Assembly: GCF_029870285.1 (NCBI RefSeq) | Contig: NZ_JACSYA010000009.1 | Location: 109,909 to 173,908 of the forward strand | Length of the DNA stretch: 64,000 nucleotides | Reading direction: 5' to 3' | DNA from: Delftia sp. PS-11 | GTDB lineage: Bacteria; Pseudomonadota; Gammaproteobacteria; Burkholderiales; Burkholderiaceae_C | In this document: positions 44,595-54,771 of the stretch, in pieces | Position numbering within the stretch: the first letter of the stretch is position 1 | Layout: each line of letters starts with the position of its first letter | Notes under the pieces: model-generated | Seen by the model: the letters and a program-made list of their open reading frames with translations, nothing else | The model's database searches: none | What the model was told of the DNA's origin: nothing | Position numbers and translations under genes: made by a program

Positions 44595-45443
44595 TCAGTC
44601 CACCCGCGCACCGAGGAAGTCGCCCAGGGCGGCATAGAAGCCTGCCTCGTTGTCCCAGGGGATCATGTGGCCGGCGCCGGGCACGCGCACATGCGCGCTC
44701 TGGGGCGCCAGGCGCTGCCACTCGGCCACATCCTCTGCGCGCACCACATCGCCGCGCTCTGCCGTGACCAGCAGCAGCGGCTGCTGTATGCGGGGCAGGT
44801 CGGCGTGGATGTCGTCGCGGCCGAAGTCCTCGAAGCTTTGCACGATGGCCGGTTCGTAGCAGGTGTGCAGCCACTGGGCGCGCAATTGGCGCTGCGCCTC
44901 GGTCCAGGTGGGGCAGAAGGCGCGCATGTCTTCGGCGCTCATGCCCTGGGTGGCCTGGCGGATGGAGTCCACATACCAGGGCAGGGCGGCCGGGTAGGCG
45001 CGGCGGCCGGGGCCGGACACCGGCGGATCGACGATGACCAGGCGCGTGAGTCCGTCCGGCTGGCTGCGCGCAGCGCGCACGGCAATGCGCCCGCCCATGG
45101 AGTGGCCGATCAGTGCCCAGCGTGTCAGGCCCAGGGCCTGTGCGAAGGCGGTGACGTCGGCTGCCTGGGCGTCGAGTCCGTAGTCCAGGCCAGGACCCGA
45201 GGAGGACAGGCCGCGCCCGCGCACATCCAGCACATAGGTGTCGAACTGGCGGCCCAGGTGTTCGGCGACAAAGCCCCAGGTCACTGCCGGGCTGGTGATG
45301 CCGGGAATCAGGATGACGGCGTCGCGCCGGGCACGGTCGCCCTCGGCGCCGCCATAGCGCAGGTAATGCTGGCGGATGCCGTTGGCATGGACGTTGCCGC
45401 CGTAGAGGAAGCTGCCGGAGGTGCTGCAGGTGTGGTCGCTCAT
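44595..45443 (-). CDS. nicD: N-formylmaleamate deformylase
   Basis: 282 residues, alpha/beta hydrolase. Nucleophile elbow GHSMGG (Ser about 113), oxyanion LIPGITSPAVTWG, VIVDPPVSG and the terminal histidine in PGAGHMIPWDN. It releases formate from N-formylmaleamate, giving maleamate. 10 bases after nicE. Confidence 0.92.
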   Translation of the reverse strand: MSDHTCSTSGSFLYGGNVHANGIRQHYLRYGGAEGDRARRDAVILIPGITSPAVTWGFVAEHLGRQFDTYVLDVRGRGLSSSGPGLDYGLDAQAADVTAFAQALGLTRWALIGHSMGGRIAVRAARSQPDGLTRLVIVDPPVSGPGRRAYPAALPWYVDSIRQATQGMSAEDMRAFCPTWTEAQRQLRAQWLHTCYEPAIVQSFEDFGRDDIHADLPRIQQPLLLVTAERGDVVRAEDVAEWQRLAPQSAHVRVPGAGHMIPWDNEAGFYAALGDFLGARVD

Positions 45444-45453
45444 GCTGTGCTCC

Positions 45454-46233
45454 TCAGACCTTGGGTGTATTGCCGTGGGGGTAGGCGCCCGACAGCAGCG
45501 CGCCCGCGCCCGGCACCACGGGGTCCAGGCCCAGCTCCTTGAGGATGGCGTAGGTGGTGGCGATGGATGCGGTCAGCACGGGCTTGCCGGTCTGTGCCTC
45601 GACCTGTGCCACGGCAGGCAGCGAGGGCATCTGCACGCAGGCCGACAGCACGATCACGTCTGCATCGGCGTAGTCCATGCCGGCGACGATGCCGGGCAGC
45701 CTCGCCGGGTCGTGGCGGCCGACTTCCAGGTTGTCGGGAATCTCCAGGGCGCGCCAGTCCACGATCTCGAAGCCTTCGGCAGCGATGTAGTCCATGACCA
45801 GCTGGGTCAGCGGGACCATATAGGGCGCAACCAGCGCGATTTTGCGGGCGCCCATGACTTTCAGGGCCTCCACCAGGGCGCCGGCGCTGGTGATCACGGG
45901 GGCGGTGGCGCCATTGCTTTCGGTGCGCTCGGTCAGGCGCTTTTGCGAGACGCGGTGGTAGCCCTGGCCCATGGCCATGATGGCCACCAGGCAGGCGTAG
46001 CCCAGCACATCCACGCGCGCATCGCTGAGCTCCAGCGCGCAGCGGTCGCTTTCGGCGTCCATCGCGGCCAGCTCTTCCTTTTGGACCTTCTTCATGCGCA
46101 TGCGGCTGGAGTGGAAGGTGAAGCGGTTGTGCGGGCGCAGCGTGGAGTGGGCCTGCAGCATGGCGGGTACTTCGGTCTCCATGGTGGTGTTGGAGCTGGG
46201 GACGATCTGGCCGATGCGGAATGTCTGGGTCAT
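45454..46233 (-). CDS. nicE: maleate cis-trans isomerase
   Basis: 259 residues, Asp/Glu racemase superfamily. N-terminal IGQIVPSSNTTMETEVPAML and the two catalytic cysteines in GYACLVAIM (about 87) and VLSACVQMPS (about 204) match maleate isomerases. It converts maleate to fumarate, the last step of nicotinate catabolism. First gene of the leftward nic operon. Confidence 0.93.
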   Translation of the reverse strand: MTQTFRIGQIVPSSNTTMETEVPAMLQAHSTLRPHNRFTFHSSRMRMKKVQKEELAAMDAESDRCALELSDARVDVLGYACLVAIMAMGQGYHRVSQKRLTERTESNGATAPVITSAGALVEALKVMGARKIALVAPYMVPLTQLVMDYIAAEGFEIVDWRALEIPDNLEVGRHDPARLPGIVAGMDYADADVIVLSACVQMPSLPAVAQVEAQTGKPVLTASIATTYAILKELGLDPVVPGAGALLSGAYPHGNTPKV

Positions 46234-47711
<1,478 letters not shown>

Positions 47712-47801
47712 TACTCGCTGCCTGCGCTGCACGGCAGGCCCGGGTCTGCTGTGCAGCGCGGCCCGCCGATATTCCAACCAGCATCCGATACCGCTTTTCT
47801 T

Positions 47802-48311
47802 ATGGGAACTCCCGCCACTCCAGGCAGCGCCGCCGACACCCTGCGCCTGCAGGTCAATGGGCAGGCGCACGATGTGCCTGCCGCGCCGGGCACGGCGCTG
47901 CTGCATGTGCTGCGCAATGACCTGGAACTGAACGGCCCCAAGTATGGCTGCGGCCTGGGCGAGTGCGGCGCCTGTACGGTGCTGATCGATGGCGTGGCGG
48001 CGCGCTCCTGCGTGATCCCTGTGCGCGCTGCCGTGGGCCGCGAGGTGACCACGCTGGAAGGGCTGGGCTCGCGCCAGTGCCCAGGCCCCACGCAGCAGGC
48101 TTTCATCGACTGCCAGGCAGCGCAGTGCGGCTACTGCCTCAACGGCATGATCATGACCGTCGAGGCGCTGCTGCGCCGCAACCCGGACCCCAGCGAGCAG
48201 GAGCTGCGCAACGAGCTGCACCACAACCTGTGCCGCTGCGGCACGCATGTGGAAATCCTGCAGGCTGCGCTGCGTGCCGCGCGGCTGCGCGCGCAGGGAG
48301 TGCGCCCATGA
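47802..48311 (+). CDS. nicA: nicotinate dehydrogenase [2Fe-2S] subunit
   Basis: 169 residues. The plant-type ferredoxin cluster motif CGLGECGACTVLIDG...SC and the second cluster motif CGYC...CRCG (helical domain) are both complete. Small electron-transfer subunit of a molybdenum hydroxylase that turns nicotinate into 6-hydroxynicotinate. A 4-base overlap joins it to the cytochrome-fused subunit gene. Confidence 0.92.
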   Translation: MGTPATPGSAADTLRLQVNGQAHDVPAAPGTALLHVLRNDLELNGPKYGCGLGECGACTVLIDGVAARSCVIPVRAAVGREVTTLEGLGSRQCPGPTQQAFIDCQAAQCGYCLNGMIMTVEALLRRNPDPSEQELRNELHHNLCRCGTHVEILQAALRAARLRAQGVRP

Positions 48312-51244
48312 CTCTGTCTGCCCTGCCCACTGCGCCAGCCAGCGCCTTGCCTGCCGCAGCGTTGCCAGCGGATCTGCTGCATGGCCTTGCGCTGCGCCCG
48401 CCTTTTGCGGCCTGGGATGGCCTGTGCTACAAGGGCGCCGAACTGGCCCATGCCCGGCTGGCCGAGGCGCGCGCCCTGGCGGGTGTCGTGGCGGCCGTGC
48501 AGCATGCCCATTTTCTGGGCGTGGTGGCCACGGCGCCCGTGATCGCGCAGCAGGCTGCCCAATGTCTGGCGCCTGTCTGGCGCGGCGCCGCAGTGGCTGC
48601 GCCACGCCGCAGCGGCCTTGACACCAGCGCAGAGCGTTTTGTTTGGCGCGCGCCGCACGTTGGCGCGGCTTGCACCACCCAGGCCATTGCCTGGTGCGCG
48701 GATGGCCACGCCAGCCTCTGGCTGCCGCGCTGCGCGCCGGATGTGCAGGCCCTGATCGCTGGCGAGATTGCAGCCCTGATGCAATGGCCCGTGTCTGCCG
48801 TGAAACTGCACACCCTGGAGGGTGCCGCTGCGCTGCAGCCGCTGGCGCTGATGGATGCGGCCGCCGATGCGGCGCTGCTGTCGCGCGCCGTGTGCCGACC
48901 CGTCAGTGTGGATTGCAGCGCAGGCCATGAACCGCAGGAGCTGGTGCTGTACGCGGCACAGCCGCTGCACTTGCCGGCCTCTGGAGCCCAAGCCAGCCAT
49001 GCGCTGCAGCCGCAAAGCATGGGCGACGCCACGCCAGAGCCGGCTGTCTTGTCATCAGACATTCCCTGGGCCGTGCGGCCCAGCCTGGCGCGGCTGCTGA
49101 GCCTGCCGGCACGGGCGCGCGCGGCTGCCCATGCCAGTGTGCAGGGCGCGGGTGATGTGCAGTTCCTGCGGCAGGCTGCCGCCCTCTCGCACGCCGGTGT
49201 GGATGATTTCAATGCTGCCCAGGTCTTTGCCAGCGAAAGCCTGTGGCATGAGCTGGCGCTGACTCAGGGCGAAGACCCGCTGGCCTGGCGCCTGCAGCAT
49301 CTGCCTGAAGGGCCGGGGCGTGAGCTGGCTGCACGCGTGGCGCAGAGCGCCGGTGGGTTCGAGTCCGGTCAGGGCGCGGATGGCCGCCTGCGGGGCCGGG
49401 GCTTTGCGGCGGCGCAGTTGCAGACGCTGGATGCCAGCGGCGCCGGCACCCAGGTCTGGAGTGCCTGGGTGGCCGAAGTGGCGGTGCATCCGCAGACCGG
49501 CGCCATAGAGGTGACGCGCGTGGCCGCAGGCCATGACAGCCAGCATCTGCAGGCAGCCCGGGGTGCCAGCGTGCATGCGCAGGTCGTGCAGCAGGATGCT
49601 CAGCTGTTGGCTGGTGCGCGCAGCCTGCTGGGCGCACCGGCAGCCTTTGATGACTGGCACAGCCCGGCAGCCGCAGCCACTTCCCCCGTTGCCCCCATTG
49701 CCCCCTCTGCCCCCGGCGGTGCAGAGCTGGTGGCGGGCATGGCCCCTGCGGCTGTGCCCATCCGCAGCGGCAGCCTGCATCTGGATGGCGTGGCCACACT
49801 GCCTGCCGCAGCTGCGATTGCCAACGCCATCCGCCACGCCACGGGCGTGCGCCTGCGCGAAGTGCCATTCCAGCCCGAGCAGCTGCGTCTGGCGCTGGCC
49901 GGGCAGGCGGGCGCTGGCGCATACCGCGCGCCACGGCGCGGCCTGGGCTGGCTGGCAGCGGGCGCGGCAGGCATTGCGGGCCTGGCGGTCATGGCCTGGC
50001 CGCTCAAGCCGGCGCTGCCGCTGACGGACGGGCCCGATGTCTCGCTGTATTCGCCGCAGGCCATCGAACGGGGGCGGCTGGTGGCAGCCGCCGGGGACTG
50101 TGTTGTCTGCCATACGGCGCCAGGCGGCGCGCCCAACGCAGGCGGGCTGGGCCTGGAGACGCCCTTCGGCACCATCTACTCGACCAATATCACGCCCGAC
50201 CATGCCACCGGCATCGGCCGCTGGTCCTATGCGGCCTTCGAGCGCGCCATGCGCCACGGCGTCCACCAGGATGGCCGCCAGCTCTATCCGGCGTTTCCAT
50301 ACACGGCCTTTGCCAAACTCAGCGACGGCGACCTGCAGGCGCTGTACGGCTACCTGATGTCCCAGCCCGCCGTGGCATCGAAGCCGCCCGAGACACAACT
50401 GGCCTTTCCCTACAGCCTGCGCCCGGCCATGGCCGGCTGGAACCTGCTGTTCCACGATGCCACTCCCTTCAAGGCCGACCCTGCGCACAGCGCCGAATGG
50501 AACCGGGGCGCCTATCTGGTGCAGGCCGCCGGCCATTGCACGGCCTGCCATTCGCCGCGCAACGCACTGGGCGCAGAGAAGACCGGCATCCATACCCTGG
50601 GCGGCGGCGAGGCCGAGGGCTGGAGCGCGCCCGCGCTCAACCAGCTGGCCGGCGGCAAGCTGCCCTGGAGCCGGGACGAGCTGTACCAGTACCTGCGCAC
50701 GGGATTTTCGGCGCGCCATGGCGTGGCGGCCGGGCCGATGGCCCCCGTGATCCAGGGCCTTGCCGAACTGCCTGACGCCGATGTGCGCGCCATGGCTACC
50801 TATCTGATGGAGCTGCCGGGCCAGGCGCCCCAGGCCGCGCCTGTGCCTGCCGCCGCGCCACCGGCTTCTGCTTCTGCTTCGGTTCAGGGCCTGGCGCGCC
50901 ATGCCAATGGCGAGCGCATCTACCAGAACGCCTGTGCCGTCTGCCACGAGGCAGGCAGCGGCCCCACGCTGTTCGGCGTCAAGCCGCTGCTGGGGCTCAA
51001 CACCAATCTGCATGCCACTTCGCCGGACAACCTGGTCCAGGTCATTCTCAACGGCATACAGACACCCGCCAGCGACGAGCTGGGCTATATGCCCGGCTTC
51101 AGGGACAGCCTGGATGACCGGCAGATTGCCGATCTGCTCGGCTACCTGCGCGCACGATTTGCACCGGAGGAAACAGCGTGGCCAGACGATATGACGACGA
51201 TTAGCCGACTGCGCGCCCAGACGCATGCGCCTGGGCAGCAGTAG
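48308..51244 (+). CDS. nicB: NicB-like nicotinate dehydrogenase subunit: degenerate Mo domain fused to triheme cytochrome c
   Basis: 978 residues. Residues 1-540 resemble a molybdopterin subunit: hammerhead-like start LALRPPFAAWDG...LGVVATAPVIA and end ATLPAAAAIANAIRHATG. The catalytic G-x-GE motif is missing, replaced by LDGVAT, and the usual Mo-domain blocks cannot be found. A membrane-type segment (LAAGAAGIAGLAVMAWPL, about 555) precedes three heme sites: CVVCH (about 600), CTACH (about 742) and CAVCH (about 880). It probably anchors the enzyme and passes electrons to the respiratory chain. The active Mo subunit is likely the product of 40344-42674. Confidence 0.85.
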   Translation: MTLSALPTAPASALPAAALPADLLHGLALRPPFAAWDGLCYKGAELAHARLAEARALAGVVAAVQHAHFLGVVATAPVIAQQAAQCLAPVWRGAAVAAPRRSGLDTSAERFVWRAPHVGAACTTQAIAWCADGHASLWLPRCAPDVQALIAGEIAALMQWPVSAVKLHTLEGAAALQPLALMDAAADAALLSRAVCRPVSVDCSAGHEPQELVLYAAQPLHLPASGAQASHALQPQSMGDATPEPAVLSSDIPWAVRPSLARLLSLPARARAAAHASVQGAGDVQFLRQAAALSHAGVDDFNAAQVFASESLWHELALTQGEDPLAWRLQHLPEGPGRELAARVAQSAGGFESGQGADGRLRGRGFAAAQLQTLDASGAGTQVWSAWVAEVAVHPQTGAIEVTRVAAGHDSQHLQAARGASVHAQVVQQDAQLLAGARSLLGAPAAFDDWHSPAAAATSPVAPIAPSAPGGAELVAGMAPAAVPIRSGSLHLDGVATLPAAAAIANAIRHATGVRLREVPFQPEQLRLALAGQAGAGAYRAPRRGLGWLAAGAAGIAGLAVMAWPLKPALPLTDGPDVSLYSPQAIERGRLVAAAGDCVVCHTAPGGAPNAGGLGLETPFGTIYSTNITPDHATGIGRWSYAAFERAMRHGVHQDGRQLYPAFPYTAFAKLSDGDLQALYGYLMSQPAVASKPPETQLAFPYSLRPAMAGWNLLFHDATPFKADPAHSAEWNRGAYLVQAAGHCTACHSPRNALGAEKTGIHTLGGGEAEGWSAPALNQLAGGKLPWSRDELYQYLRTGFSARHGVAAGPMAPVIQGLAELPDADVRAMATYLMELPGQAPQAAPVPAAAPPASASASVQGLARHANGERIYQNACAVCHEAGSGPTLFGVKPLLGLNTNLHATSPDNLVQVILNGIQTPASDELGYMPGFRDSLDDRQIADLLGYLRARFAPEETAWPDDMTTISRLRAQTHAPGQQ

Positions 51245-51475
51245 CAATGGATGCGAGCGCCCCTGCAGGCGCTGCCGATGGGCATGCCGGCCGCCTGTGG
51301 CCGGGCAGGCCACCGGGGTTGCGACAGCGACAACGGTTTTGCGGTCGGGCCATGCAGATGGCGCCGAAGAGGTCGATAGCGATATGTGCGTCTTCCCGGG
51401 GGCGTGCCGGCAAAAAGCCGGTGCCTGCGGGAAGCAGGATTGAGCAACTTTGCGATGACTAGAAAAGGAGTTCCT
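51245..51475 (+). other. spacer between nicB and the transporter gene
   Basis: 231 bases with no gene. An AAAAGGAG ribosome site at its right end serves the transporter. The GC-rich inverted repeat GCCCAG...CTGGGC near 51218-51237, at the nicB end, may weaken read-through. Confidence 0.3.
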
Positions 51476-52792
51476 ATGTCATCTACTTTCGTCAGCGTGG
51501 AAAAAGGCATCCAGACCGCGGGTGTCGGCAGGTTCCAGTACCGTCTGTTCGTCATCTTCGGCCTGGTCTGGCTGGCAGATGCCATGCAGGTGCTGTCCAT
51601 TGGCTTCAGCGCGCCCTCGATTGCCAAGACCTTCGGCAAGACGGTGCCCGAGGCGCTGCAGACCGGCACCTTCTTCTTCATCGGCATGCTGATTGGCGCC
51701 TTCTTCTTCGGGCGCCTGGCCGACCGCATCGGCCGCCGCCCGGTGCTGATGATGGCGGTGGTCATCGATGCCTGCGCGGGCGTGGCTTCTGCCTTCGCGC
51801 CCGAGTTCGCCTGGCTGCTGGTGCTGCGATTCATCACCGGCATCGGCGTGGGCGGCACGCTGCCCGTGGACTACACCATGATGGCCGAGTTCCTGCCCAG
51901 CGACCGGCGCGGCCGCTGGCTGGTGCTGCTGGAGTCTTTCTGGGCCGTGGGCACCATCTTCCTGGCCATTCTGGCCCTGGTGGCCGTGTCCTGGGGCGAT
52001 GATGCCTGGCGCGTGATTTTCTTCGTGACCGGGTTGCCAGCGCTGCTGGGGGTGGTGCTGCGTTTCTACATCCCCGAGTCACCGATGTTCCTGAACCGCA
52101 ATGGCCGCTCCGACGAGGCGCGCAAGGTGCTGGAGCGCGTGGCCAAGGTCAACGGCAGCACGGCCACGATTCCGCAGCTGCAGCCCGAAAAGCAGGAGCG
52201 CAAATCCATCTTCGCCCTGTTTTCCTCCGAGCTGCGCCGCCGCAGCCTGGCGCTGTTCCTGGCCTGGGCGCTGATCTCGATTGCCTACTACGGCGTCTTC
52301 GTTTACCTGCCCGTCAAGCTCAGCAGCGAAGGCTTTGCCTTCATGCGCGGCCAGGTCTTCCTGGTGGTGCTGGCCCTGGTGCAGCTGCCCGGCTTTGCGC
52401 TGTCGGCCTATGGCGTCGAACGCTGGGGCCGCAAGCCCACGCTGATCGGCTTTTTGCTGCTCAGCGCCGTAGGCTGCATGTTCTACAGCCTGGGCTCGTC
52501 CCCGGTCATCGTGATCGGCTCGACCCTGCTGATGAGCTTCTCGCTGCTGGGCACCTGGGGGGCGCTGTACGCCTTCACCCCCGAGGTCTATCCGACCGAC
52601 CTGCGCGCCAGCGGCATGGGCATGGCAGGTGCCGTGGCGCGTTTCGGCGGCCTGTTTGCGCCGGCCATCATCGCCCCCATCATGGCGACCCATTTCACCC
52701 TGGCGCTGGCCGTGCTGTCCGCCATGCTGGCAGCGGGCGCGATCTCGATCTGGGCCGTGGATGTGGAGTCGCGCAACCGGGCGCTGGATTGA
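51476..52792 (+). CDS. MFS transporter, probable nicotinate uptake (NiaP/SV2-like)
   Basis: 438 residues, twelve hydrophobic segments. The cytoplasmic loop signature FFGRLADRIGRRPVLM (about 76-91) is the sugar-porter/SV2-type MFS motif, and GRWLVLLESFWAVG and the second-half GVERWGRKPTLIG are present. It ends with VESRNRALD. NiaP-type niacin importers belong to this branch, and the position behind nicCAB supports nicotinate as substrate. Strong AAAAGGAG site upstream of ATG 51476. Confidence 0.83.
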   Translation: MSSTFVSVEKGIQTAGVGRFQYRLFVIFGLVWLADAMQVLSIGFSAPSIAKTFGKTVPEALQTGTFFFIGMLIGAFFFGRLADRIGRRPVLMMAVVIDACAGVASAFAPEFAWLLVLRFITGIGVGGTLPVDYTMMAEFLPSDRRGRWLVLLESFWAVGTIFLAILALVAVSWGDDAWRVIFFVTGLPALLGVVLRFYIPESPMFLNRNGRSDEARKVLERVAKVNGSTATIPQLQPEKQERKSIFALFSSELRRRSLALFLAWALISIAYYGVFVYLPVKLSSEGFAFMRGQVFLVVLALVQLPGFALSAYGVERWGRKPTLIGFLLLSAVGCMFYSLGSSPVIVIGSTLLMSFSLLGTWGALYAFTPEVYPTDLRASGMGMAGAVARFGGLFAPAIIAPIMATHFTLALAVLSAMLAAGAISIWAVDVESRNRALD

Positions 52793-52912
52793 GGCGCCTG
52801 CGCCATTTTTGTGGCAGGGGGGACGACTTCGTCCACCCTTGCCTTTCAAAGAACAGCGATCCAGGTGCTGCATGCACACCAATTTTCAGTAGCACTACGG
52901 TTTGTGAAAGGC

Positions 52913-53287
52913 TCAGTTCTTCGTTTTGACGGAAAACTTTTTGATAATAGCCCCAAGTTCTTTGCTGTGATAAAAGTCAATGCACTTCATTAAAATAAGC
53001 TGATTTCCCGTGAAGCTTAAATATTTTCGATTCAGAAAATCCAAGCCTGCCTTGCGTGTGGCTTCATAGGCGTCAATTGGGAAGCCTCCCAACTCAAAAT
53101 ATCCTCTTGCTGCTGCCGCTGCATCGTCGGCGACTTCTTCAGAATTTTTGTATGCATTTGAAATGCAGGAGCTTAAGGCATAGTTTTTTAAATAATCTGT
53201 TGATGAGTATGGGTGTCGTGTTGTTTCGGCTAATGATGCAGTTGAGATGAAAGTAAATAGGTATATAAAAATTATTTTAAAGACCAT
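52913..53287 (-). CDS. Tai4-like immunity protein of a type VI amidase effector
   Basis: 124 residues from ATG 53287. Signal peptide MVFKIIFIYLFTFISTASLA targets it to the periplasm. The mature sequence has YLKNYALSSCISNAYK, DDAAAAARGYFELGGFPIDAYEA and LMKCIDFYHSKEL, the pattern of Tai4 immunity proteins. It would block an incoming or sibling-delivered Tae4 amidase in the periplasm. The gene is AT-rich and overlaps the 3' end of the effector gene by 16 bases. Confidence 0.83.
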   Translation of the reverse strand: MVFKIIFIYLFTFISTASLAETTRHPYSSTDYLKNYALSSCISNAYKNSEEVADDAAAAARGYFELGGFPIDAYEATRKAGLDFLNRKYLSFTGNQLILMKCIDFYHSKELGAIIKKFSVKTKN

Positions 53288-53757
53288 AAAAATGCTTCTT
53301 TCGCCTGTTGAAAATAGCAATGATCCGAGCATGTATTACCATCCCATAATGTTATGTGCCCAGTTGCATCAGACCAGCCGGTGACGTTGAATGATAAAAT
53401 TCCTTTCATGCTGATGAGGTCGCTGGCCTTGGGGTTGGTGAATGTATAGTCTGGTTTTCCAAATTTTTTGACTAAATATTCATGCATGTCTTTTAATCTG
53501 AAGATATATAGGCTTTTATCTCTTCCAGATGATGTGGTCCATGTTCCTTTTGATACGGGAAAGCCAGAGTGGTTTAAAGCGTAACTCATTCTTATTGCGC
53601 ATGCATTTCTGAATCCAGCATCTGGGTTTGAAATTCCTATTTCTATGTTTTGCTCGACCTTGCCACCTATCTTTTTGCCAACAGACTGCACTGATCCGTT
53701 TCCATAGATGAATAAAAAATTATTCCACATTGTGGAGAATTTGGGTCTATCGGACAT
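53272..53757 (-). CDS. Tae4 family type VI secretion amidase effector
   Basis: 161 residues. N-terminal RPKFSTMWNNF, GGKVEQNI, catalytic cysteine C53 in NACAIRMSYAL, YIFRLKDMHEYL, catalytic histidine H134 in GWSDATGHITLWDG, and the disulfide pair C143/C147 in CSDHC. Tae4 enzymes cut the gamma-D-Glu-mDAP bond of peptidoglycan in rival Gram-negative cells. No signal peptide, consistent with type VI delivery. No T6SS structural, Hcp or VgrG gene is in the window, so this is an orphan effector pair. Confidence 0.9.
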   Translation of the reverse strand: MSDRPKFSTMWNNFLFIYGNGSVQSVGKKIGGKVEQNIEIGISNPDAGFRNACAIRMSYALNHSGFPVSKGTWTTSSGRDKSLYIFRLKDMHEYLVKKFGKPDYTFTNPKASDLISMKGILSFNVTGWSDATGHITLWDGNTCSDHCYFQQAKEAFLWSLK

Positions 53758-54186
53758 GTTGCAATCAATTTTTAATGTTTTGAAATTTATGAGATTTTAA
53801 ATCTCATTGTTCCAGGTTGGCGTGTATTCTTTCTTGATGTGGAGCTGCTGTGGTCGAGCGAAATCCGCTCATGAAATGTATGGCAATTCATGGAATTAAT
53901 GACTTGGCCAAGAATTCATGAAAACAGCGCGTATCTGTGATTTGCTCCATTCAATGATTATTATCATCGTGGTCCACGCGGTGCGCGTCAAGATAGTTAT
54001 TGTCTGTTCATGCGCGCTGAGGCAATTTGCCGATTGCTGATGCTATCGTGTCTGGCTCCAACGCCCGTTACGGATTGGTCTCGATCATCTCGGCCCTGCC
54101 GCCGTGGTGCTGCACTCGCGAAGTGTGGTTGAGTCGTGCCGTGGCAGGTCGTTCAGCATGCTTGCTTTATCGACCTGATCGCGTCA
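53758..54186. other. AT-rich intergenic stretch with dyads
   Basis: 429 bases without a convincing gene. It contains ATGAT-TATT-ATCAT (53954-53967), reminiscent of a Fur-type box, then CGTGG-T-CCACG (53968-53978), and a spaced repeat of AATTCATG (about 53887-53928). The left part has the AT-rich character of the Tae4 island; the right part returns to chromosomal GC. It probably holds the effector promoter and the island border. Confidence 0.4.
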
Positions 54187-54666
54187 TCAAGCACCAGCGC
54201 GCCCATCCGCCTCGCTGCCTTCCAGCATTTTCTTCAGCAGAAAATCCAGCGCCAGGCGCTCGGCGGGATTGAGCCGGCCGTAGGTGCTTTCGGTGATCTG
54301 CTTGGCAAAGGGCTCCATGTCGCTCACCAGCTGCTGGCCGGCTTCGGTGAGGTTGATGACGACCTTGCGGCGGTCGATGCGGTCGTGCTCCACCTGGACC
54401 AGCTCGCGCTGCTTGAGCCGCTCCACCACGCCGCGAATCGTGGCCTGGTCGATGACGGTGGCCTTGACGATATCGGCCAGCGAACTGCCGCTGTGGTCGC
54501 GCACGGAGCACAGCACCACGAACTGCGCGGCCGTGAGCTGAGAGTCGGGGATGTACTGCTGGAACAGGGCGGTATGCCGCTGGTAGACGCGCCGCAGCAG
54601 GTGGCCGATCTGGTCGGTAAATTGGTAGTGGTCCTGGCCGGAAGTGGCGTGGGGCGCATGGTTCAT
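54187..54666 (-). CDS. nicR: MarR-family regulator, probable nic repressor
   Basis: 159 residues from ATG 54666. Winged helix MarR domain: LTAAQFVVLCSVRDH...LADIVKATVIDQATIRGVVERLKQRELV followed by the wing DRIDRRKVVINLTEAG. In Pseudomonas the nic genes are repressed by the MarR-type NicR, released by 6-hydroxynicotinate or 2,5-dihydroxypyridine. The location just beyond the nic cluster, separated only by the Tae4/Tai4 pair, makes NicR the best guess. A generic MarR role cannot be excluded. Confidence 0.72.
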   Translation of the reverse strand: MNHAPHATSGQDHYQFTDQIGHLLRRVYQRHTALFQQYIPDSQLTAAQFVVLCSVRDHSGSSLADIVKATVIDQATIRGVVERLKQRELVQVEHDRIDRRKVVINLTEAGQQLVSDMEPFAKQITESTYGRLNPAERLALDFLLKKMLEGSEADGRAGA

Positions 54667-54771
54667 GGTGCGCGAGAGCTTATCAAAATCCGCAAAAACC
54701 AGGCGTGCGGCCATCGGCGGATGGCAGGTCCGTGCATGGCATCCGGCTTTGCGCCACAGCCACTGGGTGCA

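Noticed and set aside
47963..48307. Upstream in-frame extension of the triheme subunit
   Set aside because: It overlaps nicA in another frame, is arginine/alanine-rich, and the ATG at 48308 with ATGA coupling is the natural start.
49660..49730. CCCCC-type tandem repeat in nicB (Val/Ala-Pro repeats) as a possible mobile or regulatory repeat
   Set aside because: It encodes a Pro/Ala-rich linker in frame and is explained as an inter-domain linker.
50060..51200. Treating the heme-bearing C-terminal half of nicB as a separate cytochrome gene
   Set aside because: The frame is continuous from 48308 with no internal stop, and fusion of the Mo-like and triheme parts is the known NicB architecture.
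54027..54272. Small plus-strand open frame at the right island border
   Set aside because: No ribosome site or family resemblance, and it overlaps the 3' end of the MarR gene on the opposite strand.
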